Assembly: GCA_964602595.1 (NCBI GenBank)
Contig: CAZRRO010000025.1
Span: 36,297-100,296 of the forward strand
Length of the DNA: 64,000 bases
DNA from: CAIWAH01 sp964602595
Lineage (GTDB): Bacteria > Verrucomicrobiota > Verrucomicrobiia > Limisphaerales > UBA9464
Direction of reading: 5' to 3'
Within the stretch, counting starts at the first letter, position 1. Every line of letters starts with the position of its first letter. The notes under the pieces were generated by a model. That model did not search any database. It was not told the origin of the DNA and worked only from the letters and a program-made list of their open reading frames with translations. Positions 27,329 to 35,681 of this stretch are shown here, piece after piece. The translations under genes and the position numbers were made by a program.

Positions 27329-27371
27329 AGGATTATATGTCTTCAGGCCGCACGCCAAACACCCCTTTTAG

Positions 27372-27396
27372 GCCGTCTTGAAGACAATTAGACGGC
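27372..27396. promoter_or_regulatory. Dyad upstream of the large secreted protein gene
   Basis: gccgtct (27372-27378) and agacggc (27390-27396) form a 7-bp stem around an 11-base spacer; tgaagac within the spacer can alternatively pair with gtcttca at 27339-27345. Either structure lies in the 5' region of the minus-strand gene starting at 27328 and could be an operator or leader hairpin. The remainder of 27397-27678 shows nothing I recognise. Confidence 0.35.
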
Positions 27397-27678
27397 GAAA
27401 GCAGGACGCTTCGCGTGAAACCATGGGTAGAACGGGGTGGTGTCTACCGAAGTCGGCCCCGGAAAGTCAATTGCATTGTCGCCAAATGGCGGGCGTTGGG
27501 TGAAATGCGGGTGACGAATCACACCAGATCGGGGTGTTCGTGCCATACTGACTTCGGTCTCCACGGGCGGGCGAGGTCCATGGAAACGCCTTATCTCCCG
27601 CTTCCCGCGGTCTTATTCGTGGTGTCTCGGCCGGAATTCCATGGCGGGGGAGCCAGGCAAAGCGGGTAACCTGAGAGC

Positions 27679-27858
27679 GTGGACCAAGCCGAAACTGACG
27701 CCGCTCCCCCGATTTGCGACCGCTGCGGGGCCCACGACGCCCGCGAGATTGCCGGCCAGAAGCTCTGCGAGGCGTGTTACGTCGGCGCCGGCTCCTGTTG
27801 CCCCGGCTGGGGCGACGAGGATGAGTCGCCGGGCCAGCCAACCTGTGCCAAGGGATGA
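27679..27858 (+). CDS. Small zinc-ribbon-like protein
   Basis: A GTG at 27679 opens a 59-residue frame ending TGA at 27858, not obvious by length alone. It encodes 'ICDRCGAHDAREIAGQKLCEA' in two parts around Cys pairs: CDRCG, then CEACYVGAGSCC, an arrangement I recognise from short conserved verrucomicrobial proteins with CxxC...CxxC...CC. The Cys pairs suggest zinc binding; no function is known to me. It is not part of an evident operon. Confidence 0.65.
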   Translation: MDQAETDAAPPICDRCGAHDAREIAGQKLCEACYVGAGSCCPGWGDEDESPGQPTCAKG

Positions 27859-28049
27859 AAAGAGGGCCAGGCTGCCGGGCTCCCGGTTTTCCGGGACAGA
27901 TTGTGCCGGCGTAGCCGTTTTCCCTTCGGAGTTCGCGGGAGCCTCGGATTCGGCGCAATCGGGCACCGATCCTCCGGTGTCAGTCCAAGGGGCGCAGAGG
28001 CGGGTTGCGCAGAAGCGCGGAACGCCCGCCCGAAGTTGCCCGCTCCTGG

Positions 28050-28844
28050 TCAGTAGCCGCCCGCGCCGATGGACGCCGCTTTTCCGTCGACGGTTTGGCC
28101 AGCCCGCTCGGCGGCTTCGCGGCGGCGGTATTCGTCCATCATGGCGGCGGTGGCCGTGGCGCCGCAGCGGGAACCACCGAGGTCGCGGACCTTGATCAGG
28201 CCGTCCAAGTCGCGCACGCCGCCGGCGGCCTTGACCTGCACCTGGCCGGAGACATTGGCACGCATCAGGGCGAGATCGTGTTCGGTGGCGCCCTTGTAAT
28301 TGTAGGAACCGTCGGGTTGCTTCACGAAACCGTAGCCGCTGGAGGTCTTCACCCAATCGGCCCCGGCGCGTTCGCAGAGTTGGCAGAGCTTCCGCTTGAA
28401 ATCATCGCTGCCCAAACCGGCGCCGCCCTTGGTCAGGTAATCGTTCTCGAAGATGACCTTCACCTTCGCGCCGTGTTGGTGGGCCTCGTCGCAGACGGCT
28501 TTCACGTCGCGCTCCACATAGTCCCAATCGCCGCCCAGCGCCTTGCCGAGGTTGATGACCATGTCGATCTCGACGGCGCCGTCCCGGCAGGCCAGCTCGG
28601 TTTCGTAGCGCTTGGATTCCGTGGCGGAATTGCCGTGGGGAAACCCGATGACCGCCCCGACGAAGACGCCGGAGCCCTGGAGCAGTTCGGCGGCGCGCTT
28701 CACGGCGTAGGGTTTGATGCACACCGAAGCGACGCCGTATTTCGCGGCCAGCCGGCAGCCGTCCTCGAGTTCCTGGTCCGTCATCGTCGGATGCAGGAGC
28801 GAGTGGTCGATCATTTTGGCGAGTTCTTCGTAGGAGTATTTCAT
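28050..28844 (-). CDS. deoC: Deoxyribose-phosphate aldolase
   Basis: 264 residues with the DeoC signatures: 'MIDHSLLHPTMTDQELEDGC' at the start, catalytic Asp94 ('EIDMVINLG'), Schiff-base Lys166 ('DWVKTSSGYG') and Lys205 ('VQVKAAGGVRD'). It cleaves 2-deoxyribose-5-phosphate to glyceraldehyde-3-phosphate and acetaldehyde in the cytoplasm. The isomerase/epimerase gene lies 36 bases upstream on the same strand, so the two are probably cotranscribed. Confidence 0.95.
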   Translation of the reverse strand: MKYSYEELAKMIDHSLLHPTMTDQELEDGCRLAAKYGVASVCIKPYAVKRAAELLQGSGVFVGAVIGFPHGNSATESKRYETELACRDGAVEIDMVINLGKALGGDWDYVERDVKAVCDEAHQHGAKVKVIFENDYLTKGGAGLGSDDFKRKLCQLCERAGADWVKTSSGYGFVKQPDGSYNYKGATEHDLALMRANVSGQVQVKAAGGVRDLDGLIKVRDLGGSRCGATATAAMMDEYRRREAAERAGQTVDGKAASIGAGGY

Positions 28845-28880
28845 TCGGTCGGTTGGGGAAGAGGTTGGAAAGGGTTCGCT

Positions 28881-29795
28881 TCAGCCCAGGAACGGTCGGA
28901 GCACGTTGCCGGCGACCCGGAGCGCCTGTTGCCGGCCGGCGAGCGTCTGGCCGAAGGTCGGGTCCTCGACCTCGATGCAGACCGGGCCGCGATAGGTCGT
29001 TTCCATGAGCGCCCCGAGGAACTTGGCCCAATCCATCTCGCCGTAGCCGGGGATGCGTGGCGTGTGCCATTCGTTCGGGTGGGCGAACACGCCGACCTCG
29101 TTGAGGCGGTCCCGGCGCAGCTTCACGTCCTTCGCGTGGACGTGGAACAGCTTGTCCTGGAACTCCCGCAGCGGACTGGCCGGATCCATGTGCTGGAGGA
29201 CGCAGTGCGACGGATCGTAGTTCAGGCCGAAGTTTTTGGACGGAATGTCGTTGAAGGCGCGGCGCCAGATGACGGGCGTCGTGAAGAGATTCTTTCCGCC
29301 CGGCCATTCGTCGGCGGTGAAGGACATGGGGCAGTTCTCGATGCCGATCCGGATGCCGTGATCCTCCGCGAAGGCGATGAGTGGCCGCCACGTTTTCAGG
29401 AAGCGCGGCCAGTTGGCGTCCACGCTCCGCGTCCAGTCCCGGCCGACGAAGGTGTTTACCGTGTCCAAGCCTAGGAGTTCCGCGGCGACGATGACCCGCT
29501 TCAGATGGGTCACCGCCACCTTCGCCACCGCCGGATCGGGATCGAGCGGGTTCGGATAATACCCCAGCGCCGACAGGCTGACCCCGTGGTGGGCGCAGCG
29601 GGCGTTGACCTCGTCCGCCTGGCCTTGAGTGAATCCGGCCACGTCCACGTGGGTGACACCGGCGAACTTCCGCTCCGCCTTCCCGACGGGCCAGCACATC
29701 GCCTCGACGCAGGTGAAGCCGTGCTGGCGGGCGAACGCGAGGACCTGGTCGAGCGAAAGTTCCGGGAGGATGGCGGAGACGAAGCCGAGTTTCAT
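28881..29795 (-). CDS. Sugar phosphate isomerase/epimerase family (AP endonuclease 2 TIM barrel)
   Basis: 304 residues from the ATG at 29795 ('MKLGFVSAILPELSLDQVLA'). The xylose-isomerase-like barrel is shown by 'FTCVEAMCWPVG', 'IGIENCPMS' (metal Glu), 'FGLNYDPSHC', 'HVHAKDVKL' (metal His) and 'VCIEVEDP'. Members isomerise or epimerise sugars or inositol derivatives. It is located next to deoC, suggesting a carbohydrate catabolic role, but the substrate cannot be read from sequence. The longer frame upstream (to 29846) lacks family-like sequence. Confidence 0.87.
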   Translation of the reverse strand: MKLGFVSAILPELSLDQVLAFARQHGFTCVEAMCWPVGKAERKFAGVTHVDVAGFTQGQADEVNARCAHHGVSLSALGYYPNPLDPDPAVAKVAVTHLKRVIVAAELLGLDTVNTFVGRDWTRSVDANWPRFLKTWRPLIAFAEDHGIRIGIENCPMSFTADEWPGGKNLFTTPVIWRRAFNDIPSKNFGLNYDPSHCVLQHMDPASPLREFQDKLFHVHAKDVKLRRDRLNEVGVFAHPNEWHTPRIPGYGEMDWAKFLGALMETTYRGPVCIEVEDPTFGQTLAGRQQALRVAGNVLRPFLG

Positions 29796-29855
29796 GGCGG
29801 TGAAGCGTTCGACCCAACCCTGCCGCACCGCCGCCGGGTTCGGCAAGCGGCGGGG

Positions 29856-30668
29856 TCAGTCCTCCGCGAAATCCCAGAACGGATTCAGGGCGGTGTGCTT
29901 TGCGATCCGCACGCTTTGCGCGATGGCCTGGGTGATGTGGTTCTTCGCCAGTTCCACGGCCGGTCCCAGCGCGAGCCCGAGCGCAAGGTAACCGGCGATG
30001 GCGGCCGAATACGTGCACCCGGTGCCGTGGGTCGTGACGCCCCGGACCCGCGCCGCACCGAGCGTCAGACCCGTGCGCCCATCGAAGAAGACATCCACCG
30101 CCTCCCGCGAGGACCGCAGGTGGCCGCCCTTGACCAACGCGGCGCAGCCGAAGCGCTGGTGAATCGTGATCGCCGCGGCAAGCAGATCATCGAGGTGTTC
30201 CAGCTTCCGGCCGACGAGGATTTCCGCCTCGTCGAGATTGGGCGTGACCACCGCGGCGAGCGGCAGCAAATCCCGCAGCAACGCCCGGACCGCAGCGGGT
30301 TGCAGCAGGCGCGCGCCGCTGGTGGCCACCATGACCGGATCGACGACCAGCGGGATCCCGCCGCCGGCCGATTTCCAGAAGGCCACCGTCTCGCGGATGA
30401 TCGCGGCGTTGAACAGCATGCCGGTCTTCGCCGCGCGCGGGGGCAATTCGACAAACACAGCTTCCAGTTGCGCGCGAACGAACTTCGGCGGCGCCGCGTG
30501 GACCGCCGTGACGCCCGTGGGATTCTGAGCGGTGAGGCAAGTGATCGCGCTGGTGCCATGCACACCCAGGGCGGCAAAGGTCTTCAGGTCGGCCTGGATG
30601 CCCGCCCCACCGCCGGAATCGGAACCGGCGAGGGTGAGGGCGATGGGTTGACGTCGCAGCGTAGCCAT
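29856..30668 (-). CDS. thiD: Bifunctional hydroxymethylpyrimidine kinase/phosphomethylpyrimidine kinase
   Basis: 270 residues, normal ThiD length. Starts 'ALTLAGSDSGGGAGIQADLK' (ribokinase-like HMP-binding motif), followed by 'HGTSAITCLTAQNPTGV', 'VVDPVMVATSGARLL', 'VTPNLDEAEIL' and the ATP/anion-hole motif 'THGTGCTYSAAIAGYLALG'. It phosphorylates HMP and HMP-P in thiamine biosynthesis. No TPP riboswitch was recognised upstream. It lies between the epimerase family gene and mobA on the minus strand with short gaps. Confidence 0.95.
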   Translation of the reverse strand: MATLRRQPIALTLAGSDSGGGAGIQADLKTFAALGVHGTSAITCLTAQNPTGVTAVHAAPPKFVRAQLEAVFVELPPRAAKTGMLFNAAIIRETVAFWKSAGGGIPLVVDPVMVATSGARLLQPAAVRALLRDLLPLAAVVTPNLDEAEILVGRKLEHLDDLLAAAITIHQRFGCAALVKGGHLRSSREAVDVFFDGRTGLTLGAARVRGVTTHGTGCTYSAAIAGYLALGLALGPAVELAKNHITQAIAQSVRIAKHTALNPFWDFAED

Positions 30669-30698
30669 GGCGCACGGTGCGAGCGGCGGGACGAAAGC

Positions 30699-31292
30699 TC
30701 AAAGCCCAAAACCACCGCCGCCGGCCACATCCTCCGGCCGGTTCCAGTTGGCGAAGAGCGCCGCGTCCGCCGGACCGACGGGCAGCGATCGCAACCAACC
30801 CGCCACGAGGCCCGCGCGGATCAGCGGCTGCAAGGCCAGTTCGCGCCGGTCCAGGCGCGCGGTAACTTCCGTCAGCGCGGCCTTGGGATAAACGGCCACC
30901 AAGGGTTCCGCAAAACCGTCCCGCCACGGAACAACGCCGCGGCCCGGCGCCAAGGAACTGAGCAGCCGGCGCAGGAACTCGGCACTCATGCCCGGCAGAT
31001 CCACGGCCAGCACCAGCAACCATTCGTGAGTGCACGCACTAAGACTGGCCTCCAGGCCCGCCAGCGGACCCAGCCCGATTTCCCGGTCGCCGAAGACGCA
31101 GATTCCCGGCTCCAGTTCCCAACCATCCGCCGTTCCGGCCACGATCCGTTCCCGGGCCCCGGCCTCCCTGAGCAGGCGCAGTTGACGCGCCAGCAGGGTT
31201 TCCCCGTCCACCCGCAGCCGGGATTTGTCCGCGCCCATGCGCGACGACCGCCCACCCGCCAGGACGGCACCGCTGAAGGCTAGCGACCCCAT
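30699..31292 (-). CDS. mobA: Molybdenum cofactor guanylyltransferase
   Basis: 197 residues from the ATG at 31292. The nucleotidyltransferase motif 'SGAVLAGGRSSRMGADKSRL' begins near residue 6; 'LVLAVDLPGMSAEFLRRLL' carries the metal-binding Asp, and 'EPLVAVYPKAAL' is the later family block. It attaches GMP to molybdopterin cofactor. The C-terminus ('FANWNRPEDV') is the MobA-like 'NxNTPED' equivalent. The longer frame upstream of 31292 is the antisense of the small secreted protein gene. Confidence 0.92.
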   Translation of the reverse strand: MGSLAFSGAVLAGGRSSRMGADKSRLRVDGETLLARQLRLLREAGARERIVAGTADGWELEPGICVFGDREIGLGPLAGLEASLSACTHEWLLVLAVDLPGMSAEFLRRLLSSLAPGRGVVPWRDGFAEPLVAVYPKAALTEVTARLDRRELALQPLIRAGLVAGWLRSLPVGPADAALFANWNRPEDVAGGGGFGL

Positions 31293-31367
31293 AAACCAGA
31301 CTTGCCAAGGACTGCTCCCGGGAGTTCCTTCACAACTGAAACACGTAACCGCCCCAAAAAACACATC

Positions 31368-31691
31368 ATGAAATCCATGCTCAAGTTCGCCGTCGTCGCC
31401 GCCCTCGCCTTCGGCACCGTTTCCCTCCGCGCCGACGAAGGCAAGGAAGTGACGCTGTCCGGTGAAGGCAAGTGCGCCAAGTGCGCCCTCAAGGAGACCA
31501 AGGAATGCCAGAACGTCGTGCAAGTGAAGAACGGCGACAAGACCACGACCTACTACCTGAAGGGCGACGTCAGCCAGAAGTTCCACAAAAACCTCTGCGG
31601 TGACACCGCCAAGATCAACGTCGAGGGCAAGTGCGTGAAGGACGGCGAGAAGCTGGTCGTCACCGTCGCGAAGATCGAACTCGCCAAGTAA
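31368..31691 (+). CDS. Small secreted protein with Cys motifs (DUF6370-like)
   Basis: 107 residues: signal peptide 'MKSMLKFAVVAALAFGTVSLRA', then 'EGKCAKCALKETKECQNVVQ', 'TTTYYLKGD', 'FHKNLCGDTAKINVEGKC'. The CxxC plus later single Cys residues are conserved in a family I know from Verrucomicrobia and Planctomycetes, possibly metal or disulfide related. Function is unknown. It is divergent from mobA, with its own downstream terminator. Confidence 0.8.
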   Translation: MKSMLKFAVVAALAFGTVSLRADEGKEVTLSGEGKCAKCALKETKECQNVVQVKNGDKTTTYYLKGDVSQKFHKNLCGDTAKINVEGKCVKDGEKLVVTVAKIELAK

Positions 31692-31711
31692 GCGAGCCGG
31701 CCCCGAGCCAG

Positions 31712-31742
31712 AAGCCCGTCGTGGAGCGATCCCGGCGGGCTT
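31712..31742 (+). terminator. Rho-independent terminator after the small secreted protein gene
   Basis: aagcccgtcg (31712-31721) pairs with cggcgggctt (31733-31742) (one T-G pair), followed by TTCCGTTTCCGTTT. It sits 20 bases after the stop codon. Confidence 0.8.
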
Positions 31743-31764
31743 TTCCGTTTCCGTTTCCGGTCGA

Positions 31765-32355
31765 CTAGCGCCCGGCTTCCAATGCGACCCGGAAGGCGGC
31801 CGAAGTCACCAGTTTGCCGACGGCATCTTTCAGGGCAGCCTCGGCAACTTCCTTGCGGTGTCCTTCATGATCAATTTGGAGCCCCGTCTTGTTGGCGTGC
31901 CCGGTGATCAGATCAGTCCAGACCACTTGACCGGAGCGCCGGTCCGTCAGCTTCAGATTGAACTGGACCACCCCGCTCATCTCACCGCTCCAGAAGCCCA
32001 TCTTGGGTTCCGAATCAAAACGCAGCAGCGTGCCCGACAGCAGCAGGTTGCCCGCGCCCGCCGGGCAGTTCATGGCCACCAGCGACTCCCGCAGGCATTC
32101 GGTGACAATTTCGGCCACGGGGCGGGCCGACAGATACTTCCCCGAAGTCTTCATGCCCACGCCCTTGTTTGCCACCAGCAGGGCGTCCACGCCACGATCA
32201 TCCCTCAACGTCTCCACCGTGACGGCGACGGGCGACTTGAGGGCCTCAATGCCCGCGGGCGGCTTGGGGCTGACGACGACCTGGGTGTTGGAGAAGGCGC
32301 AGCCGGTGAGCAGGAAAAGCACCAGCGCCAGCGAGGCTAACGAATGGATCTTCAT
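31765..32355 (-). CDS. YajG-like lipoprotein at the end of the metal-efflux operon
   Basis: 196 residues with lipoprotein signal 'SLASLALVLFLLTGC' (lipobox Cys near residue 17). The mature part, with 'ALLVANKGVGMKTSGKYLSA', 'LLLSGTLLRFDSEPKMGFWS' and 'VVWTDLITGHANKTG', resembles YajG-type or LPS-assembly-like lipoproteins, which have alpha/beta folds and unknown function. The ATG overlaps the TAA of the CusA-like gene (TAATG), so it is cotranslated with the efflux pump. A pump-associated outer-membrane role is a contextual guess. Confidence 0.75.
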   Translation of the reverse strand: MKIHSLASLALVLFLLTGCAFSNTQVVVSPKPPAGIEALKSPVAVTVETLRDDRGVDALLVANKGVGMKTSGKYLSARPVAEIVTECLRESLVAMNCPAGAGNLLLSGTLLRFDSEPKMGFWSGEMSGVVQFNLKLTDRRSGQVVWTDLITGHANKTGLQIDHEGHRKEVAEAALKDAVGKLVTSAAFRVALEAGR

Positions 32356-35300
32356 TATGGTTCGGCCCCAATACGAGGCGATCCGATCGTAGCTCGTCGA
32401 GCCAGTCCCGCCAGCTCCCGTTCGCGCAGCCACATCACGATCACCGGGGTCACGATCAGGATGTGCAGCAGCGAGCTGATGGTGCCGCCGATCACCGGGG
32501 TCGCGAGCGGTTTCATCACCTCGGCGCCGGTCTGCTGGCTCCACATGATGGGCAGCAGGCTCGCGATGGTCGTGCCCACGGTCATGAACTTCGGCCGCAA
32601 GCGCAGCCGGGCGCCGGCCTTGATGGCGGCGAGCAGGTCCGCGGCGTTGAAGGCATCGCCCCGTTCGGCCTGCTTCTTCGCGATGGCTTCCTCCAGATAG
32701 ACGACCATCACCACGCCGGTCTGGATGGCGATGCCGAAGAGCGAGATATAGCCGATCCAGACCGCGACGCTGAAGTTGTAGCCGAGCGCCGCCTGGAGAA
32801 ACACGGAACCGCTCAGCGCAAACGGCACGGCGAGGATGACGTGGGCCGCCTCCTTGGCCGAGTGGTAAACCATGTAGAGCAGCAGGAATATGATGAAGAG
32901 CGACACGGGCACGATGAGCTTTAGCGTGCGTTCGGCGCGGATGAGGTCCTCAAACTGACCGCTGTATTCGACGGTCATGCCCGGCGGCAGGCCGGGAACA
33001 AGCTCCGCTTCGACCCGGCGTTTCACCTCCGCGACGAAGCCGCCGAGGTCGCGGTCCTGCACGTTGGCCTGCACGAACACGCGCAGGCGGCCGTTCTCGC
33101 TGGCGATCTCGTTTGGACCGGTGACGCGCCGAATCTTTGCCACCTGGCCGAGCGGGATATGCTGGCCGGCGGGGCTGGTAACGAGCACGTCGCCGAGGCG
33201 TTCGAGGTCCTCGCGTTCGCCGCGCTGGAAGCGCACCTGGATGGGGAAACGCTGCCGACCCTCGATGGTCGTGGTGACGTTCTTGCCGCCGAGGCCGGCT
33301 TCCACGGCGTCGAGCACGGTGGCGGCACTCAGGCCGAAACGGGCCGCGGCAGGACGATCAATCTCGATCTCCAGATACGGTTTGCCCTGCACGCGGCTGG
33401 GCGCGACGCCGACCGCACCGGGCACGGTTTCAACGAGACGTTGCACCTCAAAGGCCTTGGCCTGGAGCGCGTCGAGATCATCGCCGAGCAGCTTCACGCC
33501 AAGTTGTGCGCGGATGCCGGTCGAGGTCATCAGGATGCGGTTCTCGATCGGTTGGAGAAAGCCGGGGACGTAACCGGGCACGGCCGTCAGCTTTTCGGTG
33601 AGTTCACCGACCAGCTTCTGGCGGTTCATGCCGGAGCGCCATTCGGGGTTGCGCACGGTCCACGGAACCGTGAACAGCCCGAGCACGCTGCGGTTCGTCG
33701 CGAGGAACTCCGGCTTCAGCATGATCGTGGTCTCGATCATCTCGACCGGCGCGGGATCGGTCGCGGTCTCGGCGCGGCCCAGCTTGCCGCCGACGCTGGC
33801 GACTTCCGGCACGGCGGCGATCACGCGATCCTGCCAGGCCATAATGCGTTTCACCTCGGTGAGCGAGGTCGCCGGCAGCAGGACAGGCATGAAGAGCAGC
33901 GAACCTTCGTTGAGCGTCGGCATGAACTCCTTGCCCAGGCCCTTGAAGGCGGTGGCGAGGGCCGGGTAACGAGGGGAGAGGCGTTCGAGCACCGGACGCG
34001 GGAGGCCCCAGGCGACGAGCTGCGACGCGGCGAGAATCACCGCCGCGAGGCCGAGCACGAGGCCGCGATGGCGGAGCGACCAGTTCAGCGCGGGATCGTA
34101 GGCCCGCAGCAGAAACTTCATGATCCAGTTGTCTTCCTCGGCGTGGAACGGGCCGCGCACGAGGAACGTGCACAGCACCGGCACCAGCGTGACGGCCAGC
34201 AGCGTGGCGCCGAGGCAGGCAAAGGTCTTGGTGTAGGCCAGCGGGTGGAACAGCTTGCCCTCCGCGCCGCCGAGCACGAACACCGGCAGGAACGCCAAGA
34301 CGATAATGGCCATCGCGAAGAAGATCGGCCGGCCGACCTGTTTCGCCGCGGCGAGCGTGCAGTCATACGTCTCCGCGGCATTCAGCCGGCCGCCCTTGGC
34401 GTGCTCCGCCTCCTCGCAGTGCCGGATGACATTCTCGGTCATCACGATGCCCGCGTCCACGAGCACGCCGATGGCGATGGCGATGCCGGAGAGCGACATG
34501 ATGTTGGAACTGATGCCGAACTGCTCCATGAGGATGAACGAGACGAGGATCGAAGCCGGCAGCGGGATGGTGACGATCAGGATGCTGCGGAAGTGGAACA
34601 GGAACACGATGTGCGCGAGCGTCACCAGGATGACTTCCTCGATGAGCGCGTGTTTCAGCGTGCCGATGGTGCGCGCAATGAGGTCGCTGCGGTCGTAGAA
34701 CGACTTGAGCGAAACGCCCGGTGGCAGGCTCGGACTGAGCTGCGCAATTTTCTCCTTCACCCGGCGGATGACCTCCATCGCGTTCTCGCCGGTCCGCATC
34801 ACCACGATGCCACCCACCACTTCGCGGCCGTCCACGTCGAGCGCCCCGCGCCGGAAGTCCCCGCCGATCTCCACGCTGGCCACGTCACGCAGGTAGATGG
34901 GCGTGCCGTTCTTTTCCATCAGCACAATGCCTTCAAGGTCGGACACCTGCTTCACCAAACCGACGCCGCGCACCACGAACTCCATGCCGTTCTCCTCAAT
35001 CGTCTTGCCGCCGACGTTCAGGTTGTTCGCGCCGACGGCCATCATCACGTCCTGCAACGACACGCCCAGCGCCCGCATCCGCGTCGAGCTGACCTCGATC
35101 TGATACTGCCGCACGAAGCCGCCGACCGACCCGACTTCCGCGACCCCCGCCACGCTCTGGAGCTGGTAGCGGACGAAGAAGTCCTGCAGCGCCCGCAACT
35201 GGCCGAGGTCGTAGCCCTGGCCGTTGGGCGCCTTCGTGGGGTCCACGTTCAGGTAGTATTGGTAAATCCAGCCGAGGCCGGTGGCATCGGGACCAAGCTG

Positions 35301-35681
35301 AGGGACAACGCCCGCTGGCATCTGGCTGGTGAGCAGGTTGAGCCGTTCCAGCACGCGCGAGCGGGCGAAGTAATTGTCCACCTTGTCCTCGAAGATCACG
35401 GTCACGAGCGAGAACCCGAACATCGAGGTGGCGCGCACGGTCTTCACGCCGGCGAGGCCCTGGAGGTTCACGGACAGCGGATACGTCACCTGGTCCTCGA
35501 CCTCCTGCGGCGAGCGGCCCATCCAGTCGGCGAAGACGATGACCTGATTCTCGCTGAGGTCGGGGATCGCATCCACGGGCGTGCGGTAAACGGACTTCAC
35601 GCCCCACGCGACGAGGAGCAGTGAACCGCAGAGAACCAGGAAGCGGTTCTTCAGCGACCATTCGATGAGGCGGGAGATCAT
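32355..35681 (-). CDS. cusA: CusA/CzcA-family heavy-metal efflux RND transporter
   Basis: 1108 residues from the ATG at 35681, the expected length. Family blocks: 'IEWSLKNRFLVLCGSLLL' (TM1), 'TPVDAIPDLSENQVIV', 'GVAEVGSVGGFVRQYQIE', the TM4 'VDAGIVMTENVIRHCEEAEH' with the Asp/Glu of the proton relay region, and 'FGIAIQTGVVMVVYLEEAI'. HME-RND pumps export Cu(I)/Ag(I) or divalent metals across both membranes with a CusB adaptor and TolC-type channel, both encoded upstream. The stop overlaps the next gene (TAATG), and its start overlaps the CusB-like stop (ATGA). Cu/Ag specificity is inferred from similarity to CusA and the adaptor's metal domain. Confidence 0.93.
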   Translation of the reverse strand: MISRLIEWSLKNRFLVLCGSLLLVAWGVKSVYRTPVDAIPDLSENQVIVFADWMGRSPQEVEDQVTYPLSVNLQGLAGVKTVRATSMFGFSLVTVIFEDKVDNYFARSRVLERLNLLTSQMPAGVVPQLGPDATGLGWIYQYYLNVDPTKAPNGQGYDLGQLRALQDFFVRYQLQSVAGVAEVGSVGGFVRQYQIEVSSTRMRALGVSLQDVMMAVGANNLNVGGKTIEENGMEFVVRGVGLVKQVSDLEGIVLMEKNGTPIYLRDVASVEIGGDFRRGALDVDGREVVGGIVVMRTGENAMEVIRRVKEKIAQLSPSLPPGVSLKSFYDRSDLIARTIGTLKHALIEEVILVTLAHIVFLFHFRSILIVTIPLPASILVSFILMEQFGISSNIMSLSGIAIAIGVLVDAGIVMTENVIRHCEEAEHAKGGRLNAAETYDCTLAAAKQVGRPIFFAMAIIVLAFLPVFVLGGAEGKLFHPLAYTKTFACLGATLLAVTLVPVLCTFLVRGPFHAEEDNWIMKFLLRAYDPALNWSLRHRGLVLGLAAVILAASQLVAWGLPRPVLERLSPRYPALATAFKGLGKEFMPTLNEGSLLFMPVLLPATSLTEVKRIMAWQDRVIAAVPEVASVGGKLGRAETATDPAPVEMIETTIMLKPEFLATNRSVLGLFTVPWTVRNPEWRSGMNRQKLVGELTEKLTAVPGYVPGFLQPIENRILMTSTGIRAQLGVKLLGDDLDALQAKAFEVQRLVETVPGAVGVAPSRVQGKPYLEIEIDRPAAARFGLSAATVLDAVEAGLGGKNVTTTIEGRQRFPIQVRFQRGEREDLERLGDVLVTSPAGQHIPLGQVAKIRRVTGPNEIASENGRLRVFVQANVQDRDLGGFVAEVKRRVEAELVPGLPPGMTVEYSGQFEDLIRAERTLKLIVPVSLFIIFLLLYMVYHSAKEAAHVILAVPFALSGSVFLQAALGYNFSVAVWIGYISLFGIAIQTGVVMVVYLEEAIAKKQAERGDAFNAADLLAAIKAGARLRLRPKFMTVGTTIASLLPIMWSQQTGAEVMKPLATPVIGGTISSLLHILIVTPVIVMWLRERELAGLARRATIGSPRIGAEP

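Noticed and set aside
27332..27337. Exact TATAAT on the minus strand near 27332
   Set aside because: It lies only about 4 bases before the ATG at 27328, too close for a -10 box of that gene.
24047..27391. 1114-codon open frame on the plus strand
   Set aside because: It is antisense to the PA14/CBM6-like gene; composition is Gly/Arg/His-rich with no domain, as expected for a GC-rich shadow frame.
33159..35624. 821-codon plus-strand frame across the CusA-like gene
   Set aside because: Antisense shadow of a gene with clear RND motifs.
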